Source of the DNA: Actinophytocola oryzae
Lineage (GTDB): Bacteria > Actinomycetota > Actinomycetes > Mycobacteriales > Pseudonocardiaceae
Length of the DNA: 64,000 bases
NCBI RefSeq assembly: GCF_004364325.1
Contig: NZ_SOCP01000005.1
Span: forward strand, 186,001 to 250,000
Reading direction: 5' to 3'
In this document: one piece after another, positions 33,982 to 42,683 of the stretch
Layout of the letters: each line of letters starts with the position of its first letter
Position numbering within the stretch: position 1 is the first letter of the stretch
Made by a program: the position numbers and the translations under genes
Notes under the pieces: model-generated
What the model was told of the DNA's origin: nothing
Database searches by the model: none
The model's input: only the letters and a program-made list of their open reading frames with translations

Positions 33982-35499
33982 ATGACAGCCTCATCGTCCG
34001 TGTCGTCATCGCCACGGCACTCGGGCCCCTGGACCTGTATCGCCGGTGTCACTGGTTACGTCGCGGTCTCCCCGCTCATCTTCCACGAGCTCGGCTCGCC
34101 GGTCTGGATCGTGGCGTGGCTCGTGGTCGGCGCCATCGCCATCGCCGTCGTCGCGGCCGGGGCGTACCGGACCACGCGCGCCGGACGCGAGCACCTCGAC
34201 GAGCTGGCTCGGCTCGACGACGAGAACCACAACCTCGCCGCGCTCGCCGAGGCCAGGCACGTCGCGCTGGAAAGCCTTGTGGAACACCAACTCCCGGCCC
34301 TGGTCAACGGCACGGTGCCGCCCCCGCTCCCCGACCTCGCCGGCGACGACATCGCCGCGCACCTCGCGGGCCAGGCCGCCGTGTACCTCGGCCGTCTGCG
34401 CGAGGACCAGATGGCCCGTCAGGACGCCGTGTCCGCCGCCGTCGTCTCACTGGGCCGCAAGGTCCAGGCCTCCGCGCACCGCATCCAGGAGGAGGCGGCG
34501 CGGATGGTGGTGCACCACCCCACCGACCCGGACATCCTCCACAGCAGCATGCGTGTCGACCACGCCGCCGCCCAGCAGGCCCGCAACGCGCAGACCCTGG
34601 CCGCGCTCTGCGGCGAGTGGCCTGGCCAGCAGTGGCACGACGCCCTGCCGATCGGCGACGTCGTGCGTGGCGCCGCGGGCCGCATCACCGCCTTCCAGCG
34701 CGTCGAGGTCTCCGGGGACCCGGCCGTCGCCGTGTCCGCGCGCGTCGTCGAGCCGCTGATCCACCTCGTCGCCGAGCTGCTCGCCAACGCCACCCAGTCG
34801 TCCCCGCCGACCACGCAGGTGCTCGTCACCCTGCGGCAGGTCCAGCGCGGCGCGGTCATCGAGATCGACGACGGCGGGGTCGGCCTCGACGACAAGCGCC
34901 TGGAGCAGGTGCGTGAGATCGCGTCCGGCCACCGGCCGGTCGGCATCTCCGACCTCGGCGAGATCCCGCAGACCGGCTTACCCGTGGTCGGCGCGTACGT
35001 CCGACGGCACGGCTTCCGCGTCGACATCACCGAGTCCGTCTACGGCGGCCTGCGTGCGATCGTGCTCGTGCCGACCGAGCTGACCGAGGCCCTCGCCCCC
35101 TCCGGCATGGTCGCACCGGGCGCCCACGCGCTCGCCCGCCGCCCGGAGCGGCACGCCCTCGCCGCGCCCGCCCCCAGGGAGCCGGAGGACTGGGAACTGG
35201 AGACGCAGAGCGGCCAGGTCAACGTGGAGGACGCACTGCCGCCGCTCGCCCCCACCGGCGACGACGACCTCCCCGCGCTCCCCCGCCGCCGCTCCCGCAG
35301 GGGCCACACGGTGCCCCGGCCGCAGCCGGCCGTGGACTGGCCCGCGGAGCGCGACGTCGAGGAGGACCCCGAGCAGGCGGGCCAGTGGATGAACGCGTTC
35401 CTGTCCGGCACGGCGTCCACCAACGGCCAGGAACACCACAGCGACCCGGACTACCCGGTCTACAGGACAGACACAGAAAACTCGGAGGACCCCAGATGA
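33982..35499 (+). CDS. cvnA: Conservon sensor-like ATPase CvnA
   Basis: This 505-residue protein has two N-terminal membrane segments (residues 15-60), a helical linker and an HATPase_c domain. The ATPase motifs include LIHLVAELLANATQSSPP (N-box) and IDDGGVGLDD (G1). There is no phosphoacceptor His box, as expected for conservon CvnA proteins. The C-terminal 130 residues are disordered and rich in Pro and Arg. The ATG at 33982 has AAGGTGATC upstream. Its stop overlaps cvnB by four bases. In Streptomyces, CvnA-D form a membrane-associated G-protein-like complex. Confidence 0.92.
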   Translation: MTASSSVSSSPRHSGPWTCIAGVTGYVAVSPLIFHELGSPVWIVAWLVVGAIAIAVVAAGAYRTTRAGREHLDELARLDDENHNLAALAEARHVALESLVEHQLPALVNGTVPPPLPDLAGDDIAAHLAGQAAVYLGRLREDQMARQDAVSAAVVSLGRKVQASAHRIQEEAARMVVHHPTDPDILHSSMRVDHAAAQQARNAQTLAALCGEWPGQQWHDALPIGDVVRGAAGRITAFQRVEVSGDPAVAVSARVVEPLIHLVAELLANATQSSPPTTQVLVTLRQVQRGAVIEIDDGGVGLDDKRLEQVREIASGHRPVGISDLGEIPQTGLPVVGAYVRRHGFRVDITESVYGGLRAIVLVPTELTEALAPSGMVAPGAHALARRPERHALAAPAPREPEDWELETQSGQVNVEDALPPLAPTGDDDLPALPRRRSRRGHTVPRPQPAVDWPAERDVEEDPEQAGQWMNAFLSGTASTNGQEHHSDPDYPVYRTDTENSEDPR

Positions 35500-35900
35500 G
35501 CACCGGTGGCACCCATCCCGTCGACAACAGCTGGATGCTGGAGTTGATCAGGGCGGTGCGGGGCGTTCGCCACGTCGTCGTGCTCACCTCCGACGGGCTG
35601 CTGAAGGTCAGAACCGACCACACCCCGCAGGACACCGCGGACAAGCTGGCGGCCGCGTGTGCCGGGCTCTCCGCGCTCGGCCAGGGGATCAGCAAGGAGT
35701 TCGGCACCGGAGTCGGGTCCAAGCAGGTCATGGTGGAGTTCGACGGCGGCTACCTGTTCGTGCGCGGTGCGGGCGACGGCTCGCGGCTCGCGGTGGTCAC
35801 CGAGTCCGTCATCGACCCGGCGCTCATCGCGCAGCAGATGCAGGCCCAGGTGCTCATGATCGGCGAGCGGACGCTCTCGACCCCGACACGCACTGGCTAG
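35496..35900 (+). CDS. cvnB: Conservon roadblock/LC7 protein CvnB
   Basis: This 134-residue protein has the roadblock/LC7 fold: helix SWMLELIRAVRGVRHVVVL, strand SDGLLKV, and GYLFVRGAGDGSRLAVV. It is probably the partner or GTPase-activating subunit of CvnD, by analogy with MglB. It is translationally coupled to cvnA and six bases from cvnC. Confidence 0.94.
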   Translation: MSTGGTHPVDNSWMLELIRAVRGVRHVVVLTSDGLLKVRTDHTPQDTADKLAAACAGLSALGQGISKEFGTGVGSKQVMVEFDGGYLFVRGAGDGSRLAVVTESVIDPALIAQQMQAQVLMIGERTLSTPTRTG

Positions 35901-35906
35901 AGGCCT

Positions 35907-36248
35907 ATGGACTACAACGACCACCCCGTGCGGCCCTACGTCCTGACCTCGGGCCGCGCGCACCCGTCACGGAACACGATCAGACCCGAGACCCTGCTGG
36001 TGGTGGACCCGGACGCGCCACGTCCGATCGCGCCGACGAGCCAGCAGAAGGCACTGCTCGAGATGTGCGGCGGCATGCTCTCGCTCGCCGAGGCCGCCGC
36101 ACACCTTCGCCTGCCGGTGAGCCTCGTGGTCGTGATCGCGTCGGACCTGGTCGACAGCGGGCACCTGCAGATCCGCTCCGCGCCACGCCACACCCCGCCA
36201 CCAGCTGAACTTCTGGAGAAGGTGCTTGATGGCCTCCGCAAACTCTGA
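35907..36248 (+). CDS. cvnC: Conservon DUF742 protein CvnC
   Basis: This 113-residue protein begins with VRPYVLTSGR, the DUF742 signature, and has a winged-helix-like C-terminus, MLSLAEAAAHLRLPVSLVVV. It ends with LLEKVLDGLRKL. It overlaps cvnD by 20 bases. DUF742 proteins occur almost exclusively in conservons; a second, orphan copy is at 55192. Confidence 0.94.
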   Translation: MDYNDHPVRPYVLTSGRAHPSRNTIRPETLLVVDPDAPRPIAPTSQQKALLEMCGGMLSLAEAAAHLRLPVSLVVVIASDLVDSGHLQIRSAPRHTPPPAELLEKVLDGLRKL

Positions 36249-36864
36249 CTGGGCCGATGACTCGGCCGACGACGATGCCGGGCGCTATGTGGCGTCCACC
36301 GTCGCCCAGTCGGTGAAGATCCTCGTCGTCGGCGCGTTCGGGGTCGGCAAGACGACGCTCATCGGGGCGGTCTCCGAGATCGCGCCCCTGCGCACCGAGG
36401 AGACGATGACCTCGGCGAGCGTCGGCATCGACTCGCTCATGGGCCTCGACGACAAGGCGACCACGACGGTCGCGATGGACTTCGGCAGGATCACGGTGAG
36501 CTCCGAGGTCGTGCTGTACCTGTTCGGCACCCCGGGCCAGCGCAGGTTCTGGGACCTCTGGGAGGGCCTGTCCGACGGCGCGGTCGGCGCGCTCGTGCTG
36601 ATCGACAGCCGCAGGCTCGAGGACAGCTTCGAGGTCTTCGACCAGCTGGAGACCCGCACCGGCATGCCGTTCGCCGTGGCCGTCAACGGTTTCCCCGACG
36701 CGCCCCGCTACGACACCGAGCGGCTGCGCGAGGCACTGGACCTGTTGCCGGACACCCCGATCGTGCAGTGCGACGCCCGCGACAAGGAGTCGTCGGCACA
36801 GGCGTTGATCAAGCTCGTCGAACACGCGCTCCATCACCCGACACCGCAGAAGGCGCTCACCTGA
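36229..36864 (+). CDS. cvnD: Conservon small GTPase CvnD
   Basis: This 211-residue Rab/Ras-like GTPase has P-loop GAFGVGKTTLIGAV (G1), LFGTPGQRRFW (G3) and VAVNGF at the G4 position, where the usual NKxD is altered. The conserved switch region EETMTSASVG lies between. I chose the ATG at 36229 (GGAGAAGG upstream) over the TTG just before it. It is overlapped by the CYP157-like gene start, so the P450s belong to this operon. Confidence 0.94.
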   Translation: MASANSDWADDSADDDAGRYVASTVAQSVKILVVGAFGVGKTTLIGAVSEIAPLRTEETMTSASVGIDSLMGLDDKATTTVAMDFGRITVSSEVVLYLFGTPGQRRFWDLWEGLSDGAVGALVLIDSRRLEDSFEVFDQLETRTGMPFAVAVNGFPDAPRYDTERLREALDLLPDTPIVQCDARDKESSAQALIKLVEHALHHPTPQKALT

Positions 36865-38108
36865 TGCCATCCGCAACCCGCAGGCACCGCCAGAGACTGG
36901 CCGACATGACCGGCCTGCAGAACCTGGCGACGACCACCACCACGACCGACCCGCAGGGCGCCTACCGCGACCTGCAGGAGCGGTGGGGTGTCGTGGCACC
37001 CGTCGAGCTGGAGCCGGGCATCCACGCCTGGCTCGTCATGGGGCACCACGAGATCTGCCAGGTGGTGCGCAACGAGCAGCTGTTCTCCCGCGACCCCAAC
37101 AACTGGCGGTTGTTCTCCGAGGGTGTCGTCGCGGCGGACTCCGGTCTCGGACCCATGATGTTCCCGCGCGACAACGCCTACTTCGCCGACGGCGAGAAGC
37201 ACCGGCGGCTGCGCGGGCCCATCGACGACGGCCTGGAGAGCCTCGACGAGCACCGCATGGCCCGGTTCATCCGCGCCACGTGCGTCGACCTCCTGCGGGA
37301 GTTCGAGTCCCAGGGCAAGGCCGACCTCGTCGCCGACTACGCCGCGGTCGTGCCGATGCTGACGGTGGCGGGCTTCTTCGGCATCGGCCGCGAGCAGGGC
37401 CACGAGCTGCGGGCCGCGCTGATCGCGTTGTTCAGCTCCGCGGAGGACTCACAGCCCGCCGCGCACCAGCTCGAGCGCATCCTGTCCGGCGTGATGACCG
37501 CGCGGCGCAACGCGCCGACGGACGACCTGACGACCGCGTTCCTGCGGCACGCCAACCTGCGCAACGACTTCGAGATCCAGCAGTCGATCGTGCTCATGAT
37601 CTCCGCGGGCTACGAGACGACGACCACGTGGATCGCCCAGACACTGCGGCTGATGCTGACCGACAGCCGGTTCGCGGGCCGGATGCGTGGTGGGCGCCTC
37701 GGCATCGACGACGCGCTGGACGAGGTCCTGTGGCGTGACCCGCCGATGTCCAACATGCCCGCCCGCTACGCACTCGTGGACTGCGAGCTGGGTGGCGCGC
37801 ACGTGCAGCGCGGCGACGCCATCATCCTGGGGCTGTCCTCGGCGAACAACGATCCCCGTGTCCACACCGACGACGCGTGGCTGGAGGTCGGCAACCGGTC
37901 GCACCTGGCGTGGAGTGCAGGCCCGCACGCCTGTCCCGCACAGCGGCCGGGTCGCATGATCACACGGATAGCGGTCGACACCGCACTGCACCGGTTACAT
38001 GATGTGACGTTGGCGATCCCGGCCGACGATGTGATGCTGCTGCCCTCCCCCTGGACGCGGTGCCCGGCCAGTCTGCCGGTTCGCTTCACACCGCCACTTC
38101 CTTCCTAG
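36864..38108 (+). CDS. CYP157-like cytochrome P450 lacking ExxR
   Basis: This 414-residue P450 is translationally coupled to cvnD. The I-helix reads MISAGYETTTTW and the heme ligand is Cys357 in AGPHACPAQ. The K-helix, normally ExxR, reads E287-V-L-W290, so the otherwise near-invariant Arg is replaced by Trp. This is the known oddity of CYP157 enzymes of Streptomyces conservons. It is directly followed by a CYP154-like gene. The role may be as a partner rather than a standard monooxygenase. Confidence 0.92.
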   Translation: MPSATRRHRQRLADMTGLQNLATTTTTTDPQGAYRDLQERWGVVAPVELEPGIHAWLVMGHHEICQVVRNEQLFSRDPNNWRLFSEGVVAADSGLGPMMFPRDNAYFADGEKHRRLRGPIDDGLESLDEHRMARFIRATCVDLLREFESQGKADLVADYAAVVPMLTVAGFFGIGREQGHELRAALIALFSSAEDSQPAAHQLERILSGVMTARRNAPTDDLTTAFLRHANLRNDFEIQQSIVLMISAGYETTTTWIAQTLRLMLTDSRFAGRMRGGRLGIDDALDEVLWRDPPMSNMPARYALVDCELGGAHVQRGDAIILGLSSANNDPRVHTDDAWLEVGNRSHLAWSAGPHACPAQRPGRMITRIAVDTALHRLHDVTLAIPADDVMLLPSPWTRCPASLPVRFTPPLPS

Positions 38109-38125
38109 GCGCAGGAGGCTTCCCG

Positions 38126-39352
38126 ATGACCGAGTCGGTCACCGTTCCCAGCATGCACCTCGACCCCATGGGTACCGACCACCACGGGGAAGCGGCGAGG
38201 ATGCGGGAGCTGGGCCCGGTAGTACGTGTCATCCTCCCCGGCGACGTGTCGGTCTTCGCCGTCACCACGCACGACCTCGTCGCCTCGCTCGTGACGAACC
38301 CGTTGGTCAGCAAGGACTGGCGCAACTGGAACAAGATCCAGTCCGGTGAGGTCGGCGACGAGTGGCCACTCATCGGCATGATCAAGGTGACGAACATGGT
38401 CACCTCCGACGCCGAGACCCACACGCGGCTGCGTCGCCCGGTCACGCGGACGTTCACCCGGGGCCGGGTGGAGGACCTGCGCCCCCGCCTCGAGGCGATC
38501 GTGTCGTCCCTGCTGGACTCCCTGCCGTCACACGCTTCCGACGACGGTGTCGTGGACCTGCGACCGCACTTCGCCTACCCGGTGCCGATGCAGATGATCT
38601 GCGAGCTGTTCGCGGTGCCGGTCGACTGGCGGCCGAGACTGCGGGAGCTGGTGGACAGCATCTTCCGCACGAACGCGACACCGGAGGAGGTCGTCGCCGT
38701 GCAGAAGGAACGACATGAAACGTTGCAGCGCCTGGTGGAGCTGCGCCGTGCGGAGCGGGGCGACGACCTGACCTCGGCGTTGATCGAGCTGAGCGAGCAG
38801 GGCGAGGAGGCGCTGACGCAGGAGGAGCTGATCGACACGATCTGGCTCTTCCTGACCGCGGGCCACGAGACCACGCTGAGCCTGATCGTCAACGGGGTGC
38901 GGGCGTTGCTCACGCACCCGGACCAGCTGGCACTGGCCAGGAAGGACTCACTGTGGTCCGACGTGGTCGAGGAGACGTTGCGGTGGGACGCCCCGATCGG
39001 CAACTTCCCGGCCCGGTATCCCTTGCAGGACATAGAGATCGCGGGGGTGTCGATTCCGAAGGGCGAGGCGATCCTGGCGCCGTTCAGCGGCGTCGGGCGC
39101 GACCCGGCACACCACGGCGCCGAAGCAGACTCCTTCGACATCACCAGGAAGCCCGAGAAGCACCTGGCCTTCGGCGGTGGCCCGCACGTCTGCCTCGGCG
39201 CGCACCTCGCGCGACTGGAGGCCAACGTGGCGCTGCCGGCTCTGTTCGAGCGCTACCCGGACCTCCGCCTCGCGGTCCCGGTGGCGGAGCTGCCGCCGGT
39301 GCCGTCGTTCTTCTCGAACTCCGCGGCCGCACTGCCGGTCCGGCTGGGCTGA
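38126..39352 (+). CDS. CYP154-like cytochrome P450
   Basis: This 408-residue P450 has standard motifs: I-helix FLTAGHETTLSL, K-helix E283-T-L-R286 and heme Cys356 in FGGGPHVCLGAHLA. The start has GGAGG upstream. CYP157-CYP154 pairs at the end of conservons are common in Streptomyces, where CYP154 enzymes hydroxylate polycyclic or steroid-like substrates. It is followed by a strong two-way terminator. Confidence 0.93.
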   Translation: MTESVTVPSMHLDPMGTDHHGEAARMRELGPVVRVILPGDVSVFAVTTHDLVASLVTNPLVSKDWRNWNKIQSGEVGDEWPLIGMIKVTNMVTSDAETHTRLRRPVTRTFTRGRVEDLRPRLEAIVSSLLDSLPSHASDDGVVDLRPHFAYPVPMQMICELFAVPVDWRPRLRELVDSIFRTNATPEEVVAVQKERHETLQRLVELRRAERGDDLTSALIELSEQGEEALTQEELIDTIWLFLTAGHETTLSLIVNGVRALLTHPDQLALARKDSLWSDVVEETLRWDAPIGNFPARYPLQDIEIAGVSIPKGEAILAPFSGVGRDPAHHGAEADSFDITRKPEKHLAFGGGPHVCLGAHLARLEANVALPALFERYPDLRLAVPVAELPPVPSFFSNSAAALPVRLG

Positions 39353-39356
39353 ACCG

Positions 39357-39393
39357 CCCGGTGCCTGGGACGTCGCGCGTCCCAGGCACCGGG
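39357..39393. terminator. Bidirectional terminator between conservon and exported protein
   Basis: A perfect 16-base stem (39357-39372 with 39378-39393) and a five-base loop separate the convergent genes. It starts five bases after the P450 stop. Confidence 0.85.
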
Positions 39394-39403
39394 GCTCACC
39401 GGA

Positions 39404-40306
39404 TCAGAAGCTCGCGGCCGACGGCGGCGAGTTCTCGATCAGGACGGTGATGTCGGCGACTGACGTCGAGACCTCGCGGTCGTAGGCGAGGTCGTAGGCG
39501 GTGGCGGTCAGCGCGGCCTCCGCGCGGCCCGCGGCAAACGGACGGCTACCGGACGGGGTGACGATCGTGGTCCACGGAACCGTGGCGCCGGGCGTGCAGG
39601 AGACCGAGAGGGACAGCGGACCACGCACGATCCGGCCGGCCACCACCTGGGACAGGTCACCCGCGAGCGCGACGGTCACCGGCTGGGTGCAGCTCACCTC
39701 GCCGTTGACGCGTGCCCGGCCGCTGACCGGGCTGACCGTCCCCTGGCTCGCGATCGTCGGCTTCAGCTCGAGCGGGGTGGGTGCCGGTCCGATGTGGACC
39801 TCGCCCCGTGCCGCCGCCGGGCCACCCTCGCAGTGCTGCTCGAAGCTCGCGTGGAACGACTCCACCTCGTCGCTCGCGTCGAACGTGGCCTCGATGACGG
39901 TGAAGGTGGCGGTCAGTGTGTTGCAGCCACGACCGTTGCCGCTCAGGTCGAACCCGGCACCCGTGCCGTTGAACGGGTACCGCGTGGCGGTGTAGGTCGC
40001 GCCGGAGGTCAGCTGCTGCCCGTTCGGGGCGGCGAAGTCGAGGTACCACCAGTCGCCGGTCGTGCTGTCGACCGAGATGGACACCAGTGCACGGGCGTCC
40101 GAGGACACGTTGAGCGCGTCGCCGTCCAGGGTGTCGTACTCGTAGGAGTTGCCGCCCGAGATGTAGTCACCCGGATCCCCGCTGAAGGTCAGGGTGCCGT
40201 ACTCGACGGGCGCGGCGGCCGCGGGTGCCGCCACGGCCACCAGACCGACACCCGAGACCACGGTGGCGAGAGCGGCCACCATCGACCGACGTAAAAGAGA
40301 TGACAT
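39404..40306 (-). CDS. Exported beta-rich protein of unknown function
   Basis: This 300-residue protein has a Sec signal peptide ending APAAAA. The mature part is rich in Ser, Thr and Gly and has paired Cys residues (GCNTLTATF, EQHCEGG, SCTQPV, SCTPG). The N-terminal half includes GDPGDYISGGNSYEYD. It looks like a secreted beta-sandwich with disulfides. I do not recognise the family. The start has TGGGGAG upstream. It precedes the cupredoxin gene's terminator and is not obviously in its operon. Confidence 0.82.
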   Translation of the reverse strand: MSSLLRRSMVAALATVVSGVGLVAVAAPAAAAPVEYGTLTFSGDPGDYISGGNSYEYDTLDGDALNVSSDARALVSISVDSTTGDWWYLDFAAPNGQQLTSGATYTATRYPFNGTGAGFDLSGNGRGCNTLTATFTVIEATFDASDEVESFHASFEQHCEGGPAAARGEVHIGPAPTPLELKPTIASQGTVSPVSGRARVNGEVSCTQPVTVALAGDLSQVVAGRIVRGPLSLSVSCTPGATVPWTTIVTPSGSRPFAAGRAEAALTATAYDLAYDREVSTSVADITVLIENSPPSAASF

Positions 40307-40437
40307 GTGTTTACTCCCCAGGTTCGTGATCGGCTCGGCGCCCGCCGGGCCACGGGTGTCATCGACGTTCGCGTGACACTCGTTAGCAAGCCGTCTCACG
40401 TCTGGACGATCGAGCATGGCGCCTCGGACAGGCGAAA

Positions 40438-40474
40438 GGTCCCCCAGGGCAGGCGGTGACTGTCCTGGGGGACC
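40438..40474 (-). terminator. Hairpin terminator after the cupredoxin gene
   Basis: GGTCCCCCAGG (40438-40448) pairs with CCTGGGGGACC (40464-40474). On the minus strand it starts 17 bases after the stop and is followed by TTTCGCC. Confidence 0.75.
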
Positions 40475-40490
40475 GCTTCTCGTTGGGAGG

Positions 40491-42617
40491 TCAGGCCTTG
40501 GCCGCGGCCTCGCCACCCACTGTCGAGTCGATCGACGCCGCGACTATCCGGTTGCGTGCGTCGTTGTCGATGACTCCGTTCTGTACCAGCTCCTTGGTCA
40601 CCGACTTGACGTAACGCACGAAGTCGTTGTGCGTCTGCCAGCCCGCGTCCTCGTCGATGACGTCGTTGATGGTGCAGCCGTTGCCGGTGTCCACGTTCGC
40701 CACCTGGCTGTCCACGTCACCGACGTACACCGTGTCGCGCACGTCGGAGCTCGGGCACACGTCCGGACCCTGGCCCGGCGAGTCCTCCACGACGGTGAAG
40801 GAACCCGACAGCTCGGCGGAGGTGTTGCCCGCCTTGTCCGTCGCGCGGTAGGAGAACGTGTGGTCACCGGCCGAGTCGACGGTCACCGGGGCCGTGTACG
40901 CGGTCCAGGCACCACCGTCCAGTTTGTACTCGACCGAGCCGACGCCGGAACCCGTGTCCAGCGCGGTGACCGTGATCGTCGCACCGTCCAGGAACTCCCA
41001 GCTCGAGTTCTGCGTGCCCGACACCAGCGCCGAGACCGACGGTGGCGTCTGGTCGGCACCGCCCGCGACCACGGTGAAGGTCAGCGTCCCCTCCGCGGAG
41101 ACGTTGCCTGCCTCGTCCGTGGCGCGGTAGGCGACCGTGTGGGCGCCCGGCGTCGACACCTGGACCGCGGCCGTGTAGGCCGTCCAGGCACCGCCGTCCA
41201 GCTTGTACTCGACCGACGCCACACCGGAACCCGCGTCGGTGGCCGTGAGCGTCACCATCGCGGAGCCGACGTACGCCCCGTTCGCGTCCTGCTGGCCGAC
41301 TACCTGGCCGGTGACCGTCGGGGCGTCCGCGTCCTCCTGGACGACCGCGAACATCACCATGCCCTCGTCGGAGGTGTTGTTGGCGTTGTCGGTCGCCCGG
41401 TAGCCGACCATGTGGTCGCCGGGCGCGTTCACCGGGATCGCCGCGGTGTAGGCACTCCAGGCGCCGTCGTCGAGCTTGTACTCGACGGACTTCACGCCGG
41501 AACCCGTGTCCGTCGCGGACAGGGTCACCGTCGCCACGTCGACGTAGTCGCCGTCGTCGTTCTGGTCACCCGTCACCTCGGCGTTGACCGTGGGCGGGGT
41601 GGTGTCGCTCGGTGCTGCCACCACCTCGAAGGAGACCTGACCGCTGCCCACGTTGCCTGCCGCGTCGGTCGCCCGCAGCAGCACCACGTACTGGCCCGGG
41701 TTCGTGACCTGGACCGGTGCCGTGTAGGGGTTCCAGCCGAGGTCGTTGATCTGGTACTCGACCGAGGCGACACCGGAACCCTCGTCGGCCGCGGTGGCCG
41801 TGACGGTCGCCGAGCCGACGTAGTTGCCGTCGGCGTCCTGTGCGCCGGCAACGGAACCGGACACGGTCGGCGCTGTCGTGTCACCGCCACCGCCCGCCAC
41901 GACGGTGAAGGCCGTGGCGCCCTCCGTCGAGGTGTTGCCTGCCACGTCGGTCGCGCGGTAGCCGACCGTGTGGTCGCCGACCGCGCTCACCGCGACCGGT
42001 GCGGTGTAGGTCGTCCAGGTACCACCGTCGAGCTGGTACTCGACACTGTCCACACCGGACCCGCCGGTGTCGGTCGCGTCCAGCGTGACCGTGGCGGAGC
42101 CGACGTAGTCGCCGTCACCGTTCTGGTCGCCTGCCACCGTCGCGGTGACCGTCGGCGCGGTGGTGTCGTCGCCACCGCCGCCACCGGTGACCGTGAACTC
42201 GCCGGTCATCGTGCTGTGGCCGGGAATCACGCAGTGGTAGCGGTACTTGCCCGGGGTGAGCGTGACGGTCACCTCGTGGTGGCCGTTGTCCGCGTCGAAG
42301 GGGTTGGCCAGGATGTTGACGTTGACGTCGTTGTTGTAGCCGGGTGTCGAGGTGTCGAAGGTCAGTGTGTGCGACATACCGGTGGTGTTGCCGGTCGCCT
42401 CGCTGTTCTCGAAGACGATCGTGGTCTCCCCGGCCACCGCGGTGGTCGGGGCGGACGTGTAGGCCGCCTGGCTGTCGCCTGCGGTCCACGTCAGAGTCTG
42501 TGCTGCGGCCGCGGTCGCGGCCTGCGGAGGCGGAGCGGCGCCCGCCGAGGCTGGCATGGAAACCAGCCCCAGCACGACGACCGCCGCGCCCAACGCGGCG
42601 ATGAGACGTCGGGACAT
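40491..42617 (-). CDS. Exported cupredoxin with five Ig-like repeats and an 81-residue shared module
   Basis: This 708-residue secreted protein begins with a signal peptide. Residues 40-145 form a type-1 copper domain with ligands H83, C129, H134 and M137 (YHCVIPGHSTMTGEF). Five repeats of about 85 residues follow, each with a VEYxLDxGxW start and a YRATDxAGN end, similar to OmpL47-type or Ig-like domains. Residues 621-708 carry a module beginning CPSSD and containing GDVDSQVAN, shared with the next protein upstream. ATG at 42617 follows GGAGGACTTCC. The role is probably extracellular electron transfer on a cell-wall or matrix-binding scaffold; that is inference. Confidence 0.88.
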   Translation of the reverse strand: MSRRLIAALGAAVVVLGLVSMPASAGAAPPPQAATAAAAQTLTWTAGDSQAAYTSAPTTAVAGETTIVFENSEATGNTTGMSHTLTFDTSTPGYNNDVNVNILANPFDADNGHHEVTVTLTPGKYRYHCVIPGHSTMTGEFTVTGGGGGDDTTAPTVTATVAGDQNGDGDYVGSATVTLDATDTGGSGVDSVEYQLDGGTWTTYTAPVAVSAVGDHTVGYRATDVAGNTSTEGATAFTVVAGGGGDTTAPTVSGSVAGAQDADGNYVGSATVTATAADEGSGVASVEYQINDLGWNPYTAPVQVTNPGQYVVLLRATDAAGNVGSGQVSFEVVAAPSDTTPPTVNAEVTGDQNDDGDYVDVATVTLSATDTGSGVKSVEYKLDDGAWSAYTAAIPVNAPGDHMVGYRATDNANNTSDEGMVMFAVVQEDADAPTVTGQVVGQQDANGAYVGSAMVTLTATDAGSGVASVEYKLDGGAWTAYTAAVQVSTPGAHTVAYRATDEAGNVSAEGTLTFTVVAGGADQTPPSVSALVSGTQNSSWEFLDGATITVTALDTGSGVGSVEYKLDGGAWTAYTAPVTVDSAGDHTFSYRATDKAGNTSAELSGSFTVVEDSPGQGPDVCPSSDVRDTVYVGDVDSQVANVDTGNGCTINDVIDEDAGWQTHNDFVRYVKSVTKELVQNGVIDNDARNRIVAASIDSTVGGEAAAKA

Positions 42618-42640
42618 AGTCAGGAAGTCCTCCAAGGGGT

Positions 42641-42675
42641 GTGGCCGGGCGGTGCGGGAGGCGCCGCCCGGCCAC
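42641..42675 (-). terminator. Hairpin between the GSDH protein and cupredoxin genes
   Basis: GTGGCCGGGCGG (42641-42652) pairs with CCGCCCGGCCAC (42664-42675) with an 11-base loop. It follows the upstream gene's stop by eight bases and could terminate transcription or attenuate the cupredoxin gene. Confidence 0.7.
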
Positions 42676-42683
42676 GCCGCGCT

